DNA of 64,000 bases from the IMG/VR virus record IMGVR_UViG_3300008108_004834, positions 1 to 64,000 of that record; one strand, written 5' to 3'. Origin of the DNA: a virus. A program made the position numbers and the translations under genes. The notes beneath the pieces were generated by a model, which searched no databases, was not told the DNA's origin, and worked only from the letters and a program-made list of their open reading frames with translations. Numbering within the stretch: position 1 is the first letter of the stretch; each line of letters starts with the position of its first letter. Below are positions 1-4,533 of this stretch, piece after piece.

Positions 1-78
1 TGAGAATAAATCTCAACAACATCGTATCTTTCCGCAGGACTGCTGTTGCCGTTTGAGCAATAGCACTCTGAGCGAACT

Positions 79-98
79 GGGGAGCAATCCCCTTTCTT
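79..98 (+). terminator. Hairpin with T-rich tail before the tRNA cluster
   Basis: GGGGA, a GCAA tetraloop and TCCCC are followed by TTTCTT. This looks like an intrinsic terminator for whatever enters from the left, or a processing hairpin in front of the first tRNA. The GNRA-type loop recurs in other hairpins of this window. Confidence 0.6.
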
Positions 99-171
99 GT
101 CCGTGTAGCCCAATGGAAGAGGCAATAGACTAAGGATCTATTTGTTGGAGGTTCGATTCCTCTCACGGACA
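99..171 (+). tRNA. tRNA with anticodon AAG (Leu-type), short variable loop
   Basis: The acceptor GTCCGTG/CACGGAC closes perfectly, the anticodon stem ATAGA/TCTAT closes loop CTAAGGA (anticodon AAG, reading CUU) and the T arm has TTCGATT. The variable region is only five bases (TTGTT), so the molecule is class I shaped, although bacterial tRNA-Leu normally has a long variable arm. The discriminator is A. The 5' half resembles the tRNAs at 212 and 911. Confidence 0.75.
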
Positions 172-200
172 TTGACTTTCTTGAGTATCTCTGGTATTCT
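172..200 (+). promoter_or_regulatory. Sigma70-type promoter in the tRNA cluster
   Basis: TTGACT, a 17-bp spacer and TATTCT lie directly after the first tRNA and before the second. The -35 starts one base after the tRNA 3' end. Confidence 0.55.
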
Positions 201-211
201 AAAAGTCTTAT

Positions 212-284
212 GGGAGTGTAGCCCAACGGCAGAGGCGGTAGGCTTAGAACCTATACAGTGGAGGTTCAAATCCTCTCACTCCTA
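212..284 (+). tRNA. tRNA-Leu(TAG), short variable loop
   Basis: Acceptor GGGAGTG/CACTCCT has a G-T first pair. The anticodon stem GTAGG/CCTAT closes CTTAGAA, giving anticodon TAG (CUA and other CUN codons). The T arm is GGAGG TTCAAAT CCTCT and the discriminator is A. The variable region is five bases, unusual for leucine. Acceptor and D arm are nearly identical to the tRNA at 911, so the two are paralogues. Confidence 0.8.
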
Positions 285-286
285 TT

Positions 287-304
287 GCCAGTTTCTTGAC
301 TGGC
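287..304 (+). other. Inter-tRNA hairpin
   Basis: GCCAGT, a six-base loop and ACTGGC form a perfect short hairpin immediately after tRNA-Leu(TAG). Similar small hairpins lie in several tRNA spacers and may be processing signals; that role is inference. Confidence 0.45.
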
Positions 305-313
305 ACAAGGCAC

Positions 314-342
314 TTGACTCTTCGGTTCAAATGCCTTATATT
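314..342 (+). promoter_or_regulatory. Sigma70-type promoter upstream of the HNH gene
   Basis: TTGACT, exactly 17 bp, TATATT. It lies 43 bp before the HNH start codon and would drive that gene and the tRNA-Met behind it. Confidence 0.6.
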
Positions 343-384
343 AGATGAGTGGTTGAGTTCTATTAAACGCATTTATTATGTAAA

Positions 385-804
385 ATGGTCATTTGTAAAT
401 CCTGCGGTAAAGAAGTTCCACAACACCCCAAAAAAGGTGGAAGAGCAAAACTTTATTGTGACGAAACTTGCCGCCAAAAGTGGCGTTACAGAAATGATCC
501 ATCTATTATGAATAGAAACACTTACACTGAACAAAAAGAAAGAGCATATTCCAACAAATGGAAAACACTTCAATATAAAGGTGGTAAGTGCCAACAATGT
601 GGCGAAGATAGACCAGCAACTTTATGCTTTCATCATAGAGATCCTTCTCAAAAAGAACTAAAACTTGATGGAAGATCTTTTGCAAATAGAAAATGGGAAA
701 CTATTAAAGAAGAAGTAGATAAATGCGATCTTCTTTGCCATAACTGTCATCATATATTACATTATGGCAACAGTTGGGGAGAGTTTCTACAAACGCTGGT
801 TTAG
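385..804 (+). CDS. Free-standing HNH homing endonuclease
   Basis: A 139-residue protein with an N-terminal zinc ribbon (CKSCGKEV, then YCDETCRQKW) and a C-terminal HNH-type fold: CQQCGE, CFHHRDP and CDLLCHNCHHILH at about residues 71-126. These are the metal-binding pairs and histidines expected of HNH nucleases. It sits between tRNA genes, a usual place for homing endonucleases, and its stop codon TAG (802-804) falls inside the following tRNA-Met. The target site cannot be read from this sequence. Homing is inferred from family and location. Confidence 0.8.
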   Translation: MVICKSCGKEVPQHPKKGGRAKLYCDETCRQKWRYRNDPSIMNRNTYTEQKERAYSNKWKTLQYKGGKCQQCGEDRPATLCFHHRDPSQKELKLDGRSFANRKWETIKEEVDKCDLLCHNCHHILHYGNSWGEFLQTLV

Positions 805-867
805 CTCTCTGGCGAAAGCACTGCCCTCATAAGGCAAGATAGGTCGGTTCGATCCCGACAACCAGCA
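795..867 (+). tRNA. tRNA-Met(CAT) or tRNA-Ile2
   Basis: Acceptor GCTGGTT/AACCAGC pairs fully, loop CTCATAA gives anticodon CAT, the T arm is GTCGG TTCGATC CCGAC and the discriminator is A. The paired 1:72 position speaks against an initiator. Elongator Met and lysidine-modified Ile cannot be told apart here. The first ten bases overlap the HNH gene, whose stop codon is tRNA bases 8-10. Confidence 0.85.
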
Positions 868-868
868 C

Positions 869-897
869 TTGACAATCTCAGTGATATATACTATGAT
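869..897 (+). promoter_or_regulatory. Consensus sigma70-type promoter in the tRNA cluster
   Basis: TTGACA, 17 bp, TATGAT, between tRNA-Met and tRNA-Leu(TAA). It is one of the strongest matches in the window. Confidence 0.75.
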
Positions 898-910
898 TGT
901 CTTGGTTTAA

Positions 911-983
911 GGGAGTGTAGCCCAGCGGAAGAGGCAGTGGACTTAAAATCCATACAGGGTGGGTTCGAATCCCACCACTCCTA
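911..983 (+). tRNA. tRNA-Leu(TAA), short variable loop
   Basis: Acceptor GGGAGTG/CACTCCT, anticodon stem GTGGA/TCCAT closing CTTAAAA (anticodon TAA), T loop TTCGAAT, discriminator A. The whole gene is 73 bases with no long variable arm. It is a close paralogue of the tRNA at 212. Confidence 0.8.
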
Positions 984-987
984 CTTT

Positions 988-1061
988 GCCGAAGTAATCC
1001 AATTGGTAGAGGTGTCCGACTCAAAATCGGAATGTTGTGGGTTCGAATCCCACCTTCGGTA
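988..1061 (+). tRNA. tRNA-Leu(CAA), short variable loop
   Basis: Acceptor GCCGAAG/CTTCGGT matches from memory the acceptor stem of enterobacterial tRNA-Leu(CAA) except for the last base. The anticodon stem TCCGA/TCGGA closes CTCAAAA (CAA). The discriminator is A. The variable region is five bases instead of about fifteen, so the Leu acceptor sits on a class I body. Only four bases separate it from the preceding tRNA. Confidence 0.8.
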
Positions 1062-1062
1062 T

Positions 1063-1078
1063 TGGAGAGTAATCTCCA
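1063..1078 (+). other. Inter-tRNA hairpin with GTAA loop
   Basis: TGGAGA, GTAA and TCTCCA form a perfect stem with a GNRA-type tetraloop between two tRNA genes. Confidence 0.45.
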
Positions 1079-1083
1079 CAATT

Positions 1084-1171
1084 GCCAGTCAGAACAGGTG
1101 TTCAGAGGAGTCTTATAAACTCTTTCCGCCAGATTAGCGGCTTTGGGAGGGTTCGATACCCTCGGCTGGTA
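1084..1171 (+). tRNA. Atypical long-arm tRNA with anticodon TAT
   Basis: Acceptor GCCAGTC/GGCTGGT, anticodon stem GGAGT/ACTCT closing CTTATAA (anticodon TAT, reading the Ile codon AUA), T arm GAGGG TTCGATA CCCTC. The 23-base variable region holds a CCGC/GCGG stem, so the molecule is class II, the shape of Leu, Ser and Tyr tRNAs. The D arm is abnormal: a four-pair stem with a four-base loop and A at position 8. It may be a mutated Leu or Ser tRNA or a decaying gene; its charging cannot be predicted. Confidence 0.55.
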
Positions 1172-1189
1172 TTCCATCGGCAGATGGAA
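1172..1189 (+). other. Inter-tRNA hairpin
   Basis: TTCCATC, GGCA and GATGGAA form a perfect seven-pair hairpin directly after the long-arm tRNA. Confidence 0.45.
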
Positions 1190-1263
1190 AGGCGAATTTG
1201 AGTGATGCATCACTTAGACAAGCCTGGAACAATTATCTAAGGTTCGATTCCCTGGCTCTGGTG
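1190..1263 (+). pseudogene. Possible tRNA remnant with T loop
   Basis: The segment holds a 14-bp palindrome (AGTGATGCATCACT, 1201-1214), then a T-loop-like TTCGATT and a 3' end CTCTGGTG identical to that of the next gene, tRNA-Trp. I could not build a full cloverleaf: the T stem has an A-C mismatch and no matching 5' acceptor strand is seen. A decayed or partly duplicated tRNA fits; an odd functional tRNA is not excluded. Confidence 0.3.
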
Positions 1264-1290
1264 AGTTAGATAAAAGTTCCTGAATTTCTT

Positions 1291-1363
1291 ATCAGAGTAG
1301 CTCAATTGGTAGAGCAGCGGTCTCCAAAACTGAAGGTTGCAGGTTCAAGTCCTGTCTCTGGTG
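1291..1363 (+). tRNA. tRNA-Trp(CCA)
   Basis: Acceptor ATCAGAG/CTCTGGT, D arm with GGTAGAGC, anticodon loop CTCCAAA (CCA), T arm GCAGG TTCAAGT CCTGT, discriminator G as expected for Trp. Confidence 0.85.
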
Positions 1364-1367
1364 CCTT

Positions 1368-1439
1368 GCCCTGGTAACTCAGTGGAAGAGTGCTTCGCTA
1401 CGAACGAAGAAGACGGGGGTTCGAATCCCTCTCAGGGTG
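1368..1439 (+). tRNA. tRNA-Arg(ACG)
   Basis: Acceptor GCCCTGG/TCAGGGT, anticodon stem CTTCG/CGAAG closing CTACGAA (ACG, normally read as inosine), T loop TTCGAAT, discriminator G. It follows tRNA-Trp after four bases. Confidence 0.85.
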
Positions 1440-1440
1440 C

Positions 1441-1469
1441 TTGACTTTGAAAAAAGTCATATATATAAA
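1441..1469 (+). promoter_or_regulatory. Sigma70-type promoter with an inverted repeat
   Basis: TTGACT, 17 bp, TATAAA. The -35 is part of an imperfect hairpin (GACTTT, GAAA, AAAGTC). It would drive tRNA-Ser and the genes behind it. Confidence 0.6.
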
Positions 1470-1473
1470 GAAT

Positions 1474-1558
1474 GGAAGGGCAATCCGATTGGCGACGGAA
1501 CCTGTCTTGAAAACAGTTGAGTGTAAAAGCCTTGGGGGTTCGACTCCCCCTCCTTCCG
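1474..1558 (+). tRNA. tRNA-Ser(TGA)
   Basis: Acceptor GGAAGGG/TCCTTCC, anticodon stem CCTGT/ACAGT closing CTTGAAA (TGA), a long class II variable arm, T arm GGGGG TTCGACT CCCCC, discriminator G. At 85 bases it has the normal size for tRNA-Ser, showing that this phage does use long variable arms where expected. Confidence 0.85.
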
Positions 1559-1560
1559 TT

Positions 1561-1573
1561 GCTCCTTGTGAGC
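1561..1573 (+). other. Inter-tRNA hairpin
   Basis: GCTC, CTTGT, GAGC between tRNA-Ser and tRNA-Thr. Confidence 0.35.
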
Positions 1574-1577
1574 ATAT

Positions 1578-1651
1578 GCCTCCGTAGCTCAGCTGGATAG
1601 AGCAGGGTTTTTGTAAAGCTCAGGTCGCAAGTTCAAGTCTTGTCGGGGGCT
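1578..1651 (+). tRNA. tRNA-Thr(TGT)
   Basis: Acceptor GCCTCCG/CGGGGGC, anticodon stem GGGTT/AGCTC closing TTTGTAA (TGT), T arm GCAAG TTCAAGT CTTGT. The discriminator would be T1651, which is also the first base of the next promoter's -35. Confidence 0.8.
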
Positions 1652-1679
1652 TGACAATCTAAGATGAATGTCTTATGAT
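1651..1679 (+). promoter_or_regulatory. Consensus sigma70-type promoter in the tRNA cluster
   Basis: TTGACA, 17 bp, TATGAT, the same hexamers as at 869. It lies between tRNA-Thr and tRNA-Gly. Confidence 0.75.
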
Positions 1680-1687
1680 TGTTAGAT

Positions 1688-1759
1688 GCGGATTTAATTC
1701 AGTGGTAGAATGGCTGCCTTCCAAGCAGTTCGTCAGGGGTTCGAATCCCCTAATCCGCT
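1688..1759 (+). tRNA. tRNA-Gly(TCC)
   Basis: Acceptor GCGGATT/AATCCGC, anticodon stem GCTGC/GCAGT closing CTTCCAA (TCC), T arm closing TTCGAAT, discriminator T as in bacterial tRNA-Gly. Confidence 0.85.
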
Positions 1760-1760
1760 C

Positions 1761-1777
1761 TTGGAGTTTAACTCCAA
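1761..1777 (+). other. Inter-tRNA hairpin
   Basis: TTGGAGT, TTA and ACTCCAA form a perfect seven-pair hairpin between tRNA-Gly and the second CAT tRNA. Confidence 0.45.
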
Positions 1778-1781
1778 TTTA

Positions 1782-1856
1782 TGTGGGGAAGTGTAGTGGT
1801 TGCACAGGAGTCTCATAAGCTCCAGGTTGGTGGTTCGATTCCGCCCCCCGCCACCA
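1782..1856 (+). tRNA. tRNA-Met(CAT), possible initiator, CCA encoded
   Basis: Anticodon stem GGAGT/GCTCC closes CTCATAA (CAT); T arm GGTGG TTCGATT CCGCC. The acceptor pairs at six positions, but base 1 (T) faces C at position 72. An unpaired 1:72 position is the hallmark of bacterial initiator tRNA. The three G-C pairs usual in initiator anticodon stems are absent, so the initiator call is tentative. ACCA at 1853-1856 is encoded, unlike in most tRNAs of the cluster. Confidence 0.7.
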
Positions 1857-1860
1857 ACAT

Positions 1861-1933
1861 TCCCTTATAGCTCAATTGGCAGAGCACGGAGCTGTTAACT
1901 CTGGGGTTCCTGGTTCGAGTCCAGGTGGGGGAG
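1861..1933 (+). tRNA. tRNA-Asn(GTT)
   Basis: Acceptor TCCCTTA/TGGGGGA, anticodon stem CGGAG/CTCTG closing CTGTTAA (GTT), T arm CCTGG TTCGAGT CCAGG, discriminator G. Confidence 0.85.
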
Positions 1934-1935
1934 TC

Positions 1936-1947
1936 GGTAGAAATACC
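1936..1947 (+). other. Inter-tRNA GNRA hairpin
   Basis: GGTA, GAAA, TACC between tRNA-Asn and the aberrant tRNA-like gene. Confidence 0.4.
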
Positions 1948-1949
1948 AA

Positions 1950-2021
1950 CCTCTGGTAGTCTATTGGTAAGGACAGGCAGACAATGCACTTGGAAACTAG
2001 GTTCGATTCCTAGACAGGGGA
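1950..2021 (+). pseudogene. tRNA-like gene with broken anticodon arm
   Basis: The acceptor CCTCTGG/ACAGGGG pairs at six of seven positions, the D stem GTCT/GGAC is good and the T arm CTAGG TTCGATT CCTAG is perfect. The middle (1976-1996) does not form a five-pair stem with a seven-base loop, and no T33 gives a readable anticodon. Length and outer arms are normal, so it is probably a decayed tRNA, or one that needs an unusual fold. Confidence 0.45.
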
Positions 2022-2024
2022 AAT

Positions 2025-2096
2025 GGGCGATTAACTCAGCGGTAGAGTGCCTCCTTTACACGGAGATGGTCACTGGTTCGAATCCAGTATCGCCCA
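2025..2096 (+). tRNA. tRNA-Val(TAC)
   Basis: Acceptor GGGCGAT/ATCGCCC, anticodon loop TTTACAC (TAC), T arm ACTGG TTCGAAT CCAGT, discriminator A. It is the last tRNA of the main cluster. Confidence 0.85.
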
Positions 2097-2100
2097 CTTA

Positions 2101-2108
2101 TATAAATA
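2101..2108 (+). promoter_or_regulatory. T4-type late promoter box before dps
   Basis: TATAAATA, the exact T4 late consensus, 27 bp before the dps start codon (box start to ATG). Confidence 0.75.
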
Positions 2109-2127
2109 CTTCAAAAAAAGAAGTATA

Positions 2128-2562
2128 ATGGAAAAACTGTATAAATTACTTAGTGATGTTCAGTCATCACTTTTTGTTTTGTTTCATAAAACTTGGGTAT
2201 TCCATTGGAATGTGGTTGGGGAAGATTTCACTCAACTACATCAACTCTTTGGTGGTCAATACGAAACAATGTTTGAAGAGATTGATCGTCTCTCTGAACA
2301 TATGAGATACTTAAATATTAAACCTCTGAGTTCCCTTTCAAGAATGCTTGAAGTAACTCAGATTCAAGAAGCAGCAAGTTCAACTACATCAGATTCTATG
2401 ATTACTGAACTTTTAGAGAATAATAATAAACTTTGTGAATTGTTGTCTGATATTTCAGAAGAAGCAGAATCTCAAAAGTCTTATGCAACTGCGAATCTTG
2501 TTCAAGACTTGATGGAATCTCACGGAAAATTTATTTGGCAATTAAGATCACATTTACAATGA
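2128..2562 (+). CDS. dps: Dps-family ferritin-like protein
   Basis: A 144-residue protein with the Dps signature FHWNVVGEDFTQLH at about residues 25-38, followed by a four-helix pattern. Dps proteins form 12-subunit shells that oxidise and store iron and protect DNA from peroxide. Against the usual ferroxidase site, H26, H38, D53 and E57 are present, but the aspartate expected four residues after H38 is glycine (G42). The start at 2128 follows a weak Shine-Dalgarno (AAAGAAG) and a perfect late box, so it is probably expressed late. It may guard phage DNA from oxidative damage; iron oxidation may be weakened. Confidence 0.85.
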   Translation: MEKLYKLLSDVQSSLFVLFHKTWVFHWNVVGEDFTQLHQLFGGQYETMFEEIDRLSEHMRYLNIKPLSSLSRMLEVTQIQEAASSTTSDSMITELLENNNKLCELLSDISEEAESQKSYATANLVQDLMESHGKFIWQLRSHLQ

Positions 2563-2575
2563 AAGGATTAGTAAA

Positions 2576-2827
2576 ATGATTTCAATAAGATGCAAAGATT
2601 GCAATAAAGAATTATCAGGAAATAATACAAAGATTGCTTCCTGTGGTTGCCCGAATATGGCAACAATTAATGGAGATAAAATCTCTGCGGTTGATTTGTC
2701 TCGTATTGTAATGTTAAATTCACTTCAGACAAAAGCAAAATCTTCAGTTCTCACAAATGATGACATTATGTGGCAAGAACAACGTCGCCAACGTAAAGTA
2801 AAGAGATTAGATTTTGAAGTTCGTTGA
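2576..2827 (+). CDS. Small zinc-ribbon protein, unknown function
   Basis: An 83-residue protein beginning with CKDC and later CGC (about residues 6-25), a likely metal-binding knuckle, followed by a charged helical half ending in RRQRKVKRLDFEVR. It starts 13 bases after dps and is probably co-transcribed. I do not recognise a function. Confidence 0.7.
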   Translation: MISIRCKDCNKELSGNNTKIASCGCPNMATINGDKISAVDLSRIVMLNSLQTKAKSSVLTNDDIMWQEQRRQRKVKRLDFEVR

Positions 2828-2969
2828 GAACTTTTAGAATCCAATATTTGTAGGTCTTTTTTGGTAATTAATGATACCAATACTTTGTTAATGTTATAGA
2901 ATAAACATAAAATATTAACGTCTTGGTATTGGATATTATTATATAATAGTAATCTATCTAAAAAATCAA
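2828..2969 (+). other. Intergenic region with inverted repeats
   Basis: It contains CCAATAC and GTATTGG arms enclosing GTTAAT and ATTAAC arms (about 2875-2932), able to form one long nested hairpin, then TATAAT at 2942-2947 without a good -35. It could be a terminator or transcript-end structure after the dps pair plus a weak start for the next genes. Confidence 0.35.
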
Positions 2970-3119
2970 ATGGACCAACATACTTACGATAATTGGGTCC
3001 GTATTAAAGAGACTTTTGAAAAGTCTGGAAATACCAATAATATGTTTTATAAGAGAGCGTGTGAGATTATAAAAACTAAAAGAGACCCATTGGCAAAATT
3101 TCTTGGAGATGAAAAGTGA
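2970..3119 (+). CDS. Small hypothetical protein (49 aa)
   Basis: The frame reads MDQHTYDNWVRIKETFEKSG to FLGDEK. It is soluble and charged, without a recognised domain. Its TGA overlaps the GTG start of the next gene (GTGA), which supports real translation. Confidence 0.6.
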   Translation: MDQHTYDNWVRIKETFEKSGNTNNMFYKRACEIIKTKRDPLAKFLGDEK

Positions 3120-3319
3120 CGAAAACACAAGATGAATTGATTACTCGTTTTGAAGTTCAGGAGATGATTGATGCAGCAATACGAAGACATAACCGCAATG
3201 CTTCTATCATTAGTATGTGCGTCGGTTGGGTGGTGCTTGCTCTATTTGCTGAGGGACTATTAAGACTTATTGGTGTTATTCCACCACTATTACCCTGGCT
3301 CAAAATTACTTTAAACTAA
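3116..3319 (+). CDS. Small membrane protein (67 aa)
   Basis: GTG start overlapping the previous stop. An acidic N-terminal helix (about 1-28) is followed by one strong hydrophobic segment, ISMCVGWVVLALFAEGLL, and a second apolar stretch at the C-terminus, so one or two membrane passes. The stop TAA overlaps the next ATG. Confidence 0.65.
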   Translation: MTKTQDELITRFEVQEMIDAAIRRHNRNASIISMCVGWVVLALFAEGLLRLIGVIPPLLPWLKITLN

Positions 3320-3432
3320 TGGTTCACATTACAGAAGAAGACATAAAAGATCTTTTGCAAAGAGTATTCTTCAAAAAAATGGAAGAACTCTTTGAAGAAC
3401 CATCAACATACGAGGACGAAGAAGATGTTTAA
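3319..3432 (+). CDS. Small acidic protein (37 aa)
   Basis: MVHITEEDIKDLLQRVF to YEDEEDV. It is translationally coupled on both sides: its ATG shares a base with the previous stop and the next ATG lies within its end. No domain is recognised. Confidence 0.5.
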   Translation: MVHITEEDIKDLLQRVFFKKMEELFEEPSTYEDEEDV

Positions 3433-3502
3433 AACAGTCTTGACAGTAGCAGTCATATATACTACAATTATTGGGTTATGGATCATCACATATCCGCAAT
3501 GA
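3425..3502 (+). CDS. Very small membrane protein (25 aa)
   Basis: MFKTVLTVAVIYTTIIGLWI is a single membrane span. It overlaps both neighbours by a few bases (ATGA at 3499). A sigma70-type promoter (3440-3468) lies inside it. It may be a real microprotein or only a leader. Confidence 0.45.
   Translation: MFKTVLTVAVIYTTIIGLWIITYPQ
3440..3468 (+). promoter_or_regulatory. Sigma70-type promoter before tRNA-Pro
   Basis: TTGACA, 17 bp, TACAAT, inside the 25-residue gene. It would drive the next small membrane protein, tRNA-Pro and the antitoxin-like gene. Confidence 0.6.
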
Positions 3503-3630
3503 TTTTTCGCATCGTAGAAGCATTAGCAGCAAATCCATTTTTCCTTTTTCTTTGTGGATTTGGATTGACAATTGTTCCTTTTCTTGGTATTATGTACATA
3601 CATTCAAAAGAAACAGACTCCGGGCATTAG
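3499..3630 (+). CDS. Small membrane protein (43 aa) ending inside tRNA-Pro
   Basis: MIFRIVEALAANPFFLFLC to HSKETDSGH, with one long hydrophobic span (about 10-34). Its TAG stop (3628-3630) is bases 8-10 of the tRNA-Pro gene, as with the HNH gene and tRNA-Met. Confidence 0.5.
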   Translation: MIFRIVEALAANPFFLFLCGFGLTIVPFLGIMYIHSKETDSGH

Positions 3631-3694
3631 CGCAGTTTGGTAGCGCGTTCCGTTTGGGGCGGAAAGGTCATAAGTTCAAATCTTATATGCCCGA
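3621..3694 (+). tRNA. tRNA-Pro(TGG)
   Basis: Acceptor CGGGCAT/ATGCCCG, anticodon stem TTCCG/CGGAA closing TTTGGGG (TGG), T loop TTCAAAT, discriminator A. It stands about 1.5 kb from the main tRNA cluster. Confidence 0.9.
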
Positions 3695-3711
3695 CTCATA
3701 AAACTTACTTT

Positions 3712-3945
3712 ATGAAAATGAATCAAGAACTAGAAGAACTTCAAACATTTACAATAGAAAGATTTCAAGAAAATTTTGATACTCTAATGAATAGAGTTGA
3801 AAATGGAGAATCTTTTGTCATAACAAGTAAGCACGGAAATGCAGTTATAGTTCCTTATAATGAAGTAGTACGTGTATGTGAAGAAACGGATATTGACTTT
3901 GATGAAATAGTCAAAATCCATACAGACCACGAAGAGGCATCTTAA
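3712..3945 (+). CDS. Phd/YefM-type antitoxin-like protein
   Basis: A 77-residue protein with the Phd/YefM pattern: TIERFQENFDTLMNRVENGE, then SFVITSKHGNAVIVPYNEV at about residues 12-52, and an acidic C-terminal tail. Members of this family bind their operator DNA and neutralise a RelE/Doc-type toxin. No toxin gene is adjacent, since the next genes do not resemble RelE, YoeB or Doc. It could block a host toxin or act as a repressor; both are inference. Confidence 0.75.
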   Translation: MKMNQELEELQTFTIERFQENFDTLMNRVENGESFVITSKHGNAVIVPYNEVVRVCEETDIDFDEIVKIHTDHEEAS

Positions 3946-3994
3946 CAAAACAGTTTATCTCTGGTCTTTTGGGACACTTCCTAAAGTGTCCTAC

Positions 3995-4023
3995 TTGACT
4001 TTCGAAAGTCAACACCCTATAAT
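3995..4023 (+). promoter_or_regulatory. Promoter with -35 inside an 18-bp palindrome
   Basis: TTGACT, 17 bp, TATAAT. The -35 begins the perfect palindrome TTGACTTTCGAAAGTCAA (3995-4012), preceded by a GGACACTT/AAGTGTCC hairpin at 3972-3991. The palindrome would suit a dimeric repressor or an RNA hairpin. Confidence 0.7.
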
Positions 4024-4045
4024 AACAAGGTCAACAATCAAAACA

Positions 4046-4261
4046 ATGACTCTCACTGCCAAATTTAAGAAAGACGTTCAAACCCTTCGTGGTGCTGCTA
4101 ATGGCGATTTCTACCTTGATGTAAAGAATCCGAAACTTTATAAAAAAGTTCGTCGTTATTATGAGAATGAAGGTGTAGTGTTCTCTGGTGATCCTCTGGA
4201 TGATTATGAAATGCTTATGGAATACGTTCTCTCCGATCTTGAAACTGTTGAGGTTGCATGA
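4046..4261 (+). CDS. Small hypothetical protein (71 aa)
   Basis: MTLTAKFKKDVQTLRGAANG onward; a soluble, mixed-charge protein. The start follows the promoter at 3995 by a short leader. The stop overlaps the next start (ATGA). No domain is recognised. Confidence 0.65.
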   Translation: MTLTAKFKKDVQTLRGAANGDFYLDVKNPKLYKKVRRYYENEGVVFSGDPLDDYEMLMEYVLSDLETVEVA

Positions 4262-4503
4262 GCACCAAAGTTATCCTAGAGCGAGAAGGATTCCGATTTG
4301 TTGAAAAGGGAATTATTGAACTTAACGGCAAACCTGATTATCGCCTTCAAATGCAGGATTATTATTCTAAAAAATGGAATGATGTTTATCTGTTTGACAA
4401 TTCCATGCAATGCTCTCTTGCAATGGAAGACATTGAATATGCCAAATGGTTAACAGATCAACCCTGCTACATTGATGAAAGTGACATTGAGGATTGGGAA
4501 TAA
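4258..4503 (+). CDS. Small hypothetical protein (81 aa)
   Basis: MSTKVILEREGFRFVEKG to DESDIEDWE; acidic and probably soluble. It is coupled to the preceding gene. Its TAA is part of the late box at 4499. Confidence 0.65.
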   Translation: MSTKVILEREGFRFVEKGIIELNGKPDYRLQMQDYYSKKWNDVYLFDNSMQCSLAMEDIEYAKWLTDQPCYIDESDIEDWE

Positions 4504-4506
4504 ATA
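4499..4506 (+). promoter_or_regulatory. Late promoter box overlapping a stop codon
   Basis: AATAAATA; the TAA inside it is the stop of the preceding gene. It lies 35 bp before the next ATG. Confidence 0.65.
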
Positions 4507-4533
4507 GTCTGCAACGACTAAAATTGTGTAAGT

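Noticed and set aside
1-98. Open minus-strand frame reading RKGIAPQFAQSAIAQTATAV
   Set aside because: It is protein-like and runs off the left edge, but it has no start codon in view, passes through a tRNA and is only about 30 codons long here. It may be the N-terminal part of a gene beyond the window; not callable.
1201-1214. AGTGATGCATCACT palindrome as an operator
   Set aside because: It lies in a probable tRNA remnant without a promoter beside it and may simply be a decayed stem.
99-2096. tRNA cluster as an attachment site
   Set aside because: No integrase, recombinase or duplicated tRNA end was seen, and T4-like cyanophages are lytic.
2942-2947. TATAAT as a promoter for the small genes from 2970
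   Set aside because: No hexamer near TTGACA lies 16-18 bp upstream, so I did not call it.
3946-4261. Toxin partner for the Phd-like gene
   Set aside because: The following frame (71 residues) lacks RelE, YoeB or Doc motifs and has its own strong promoter.
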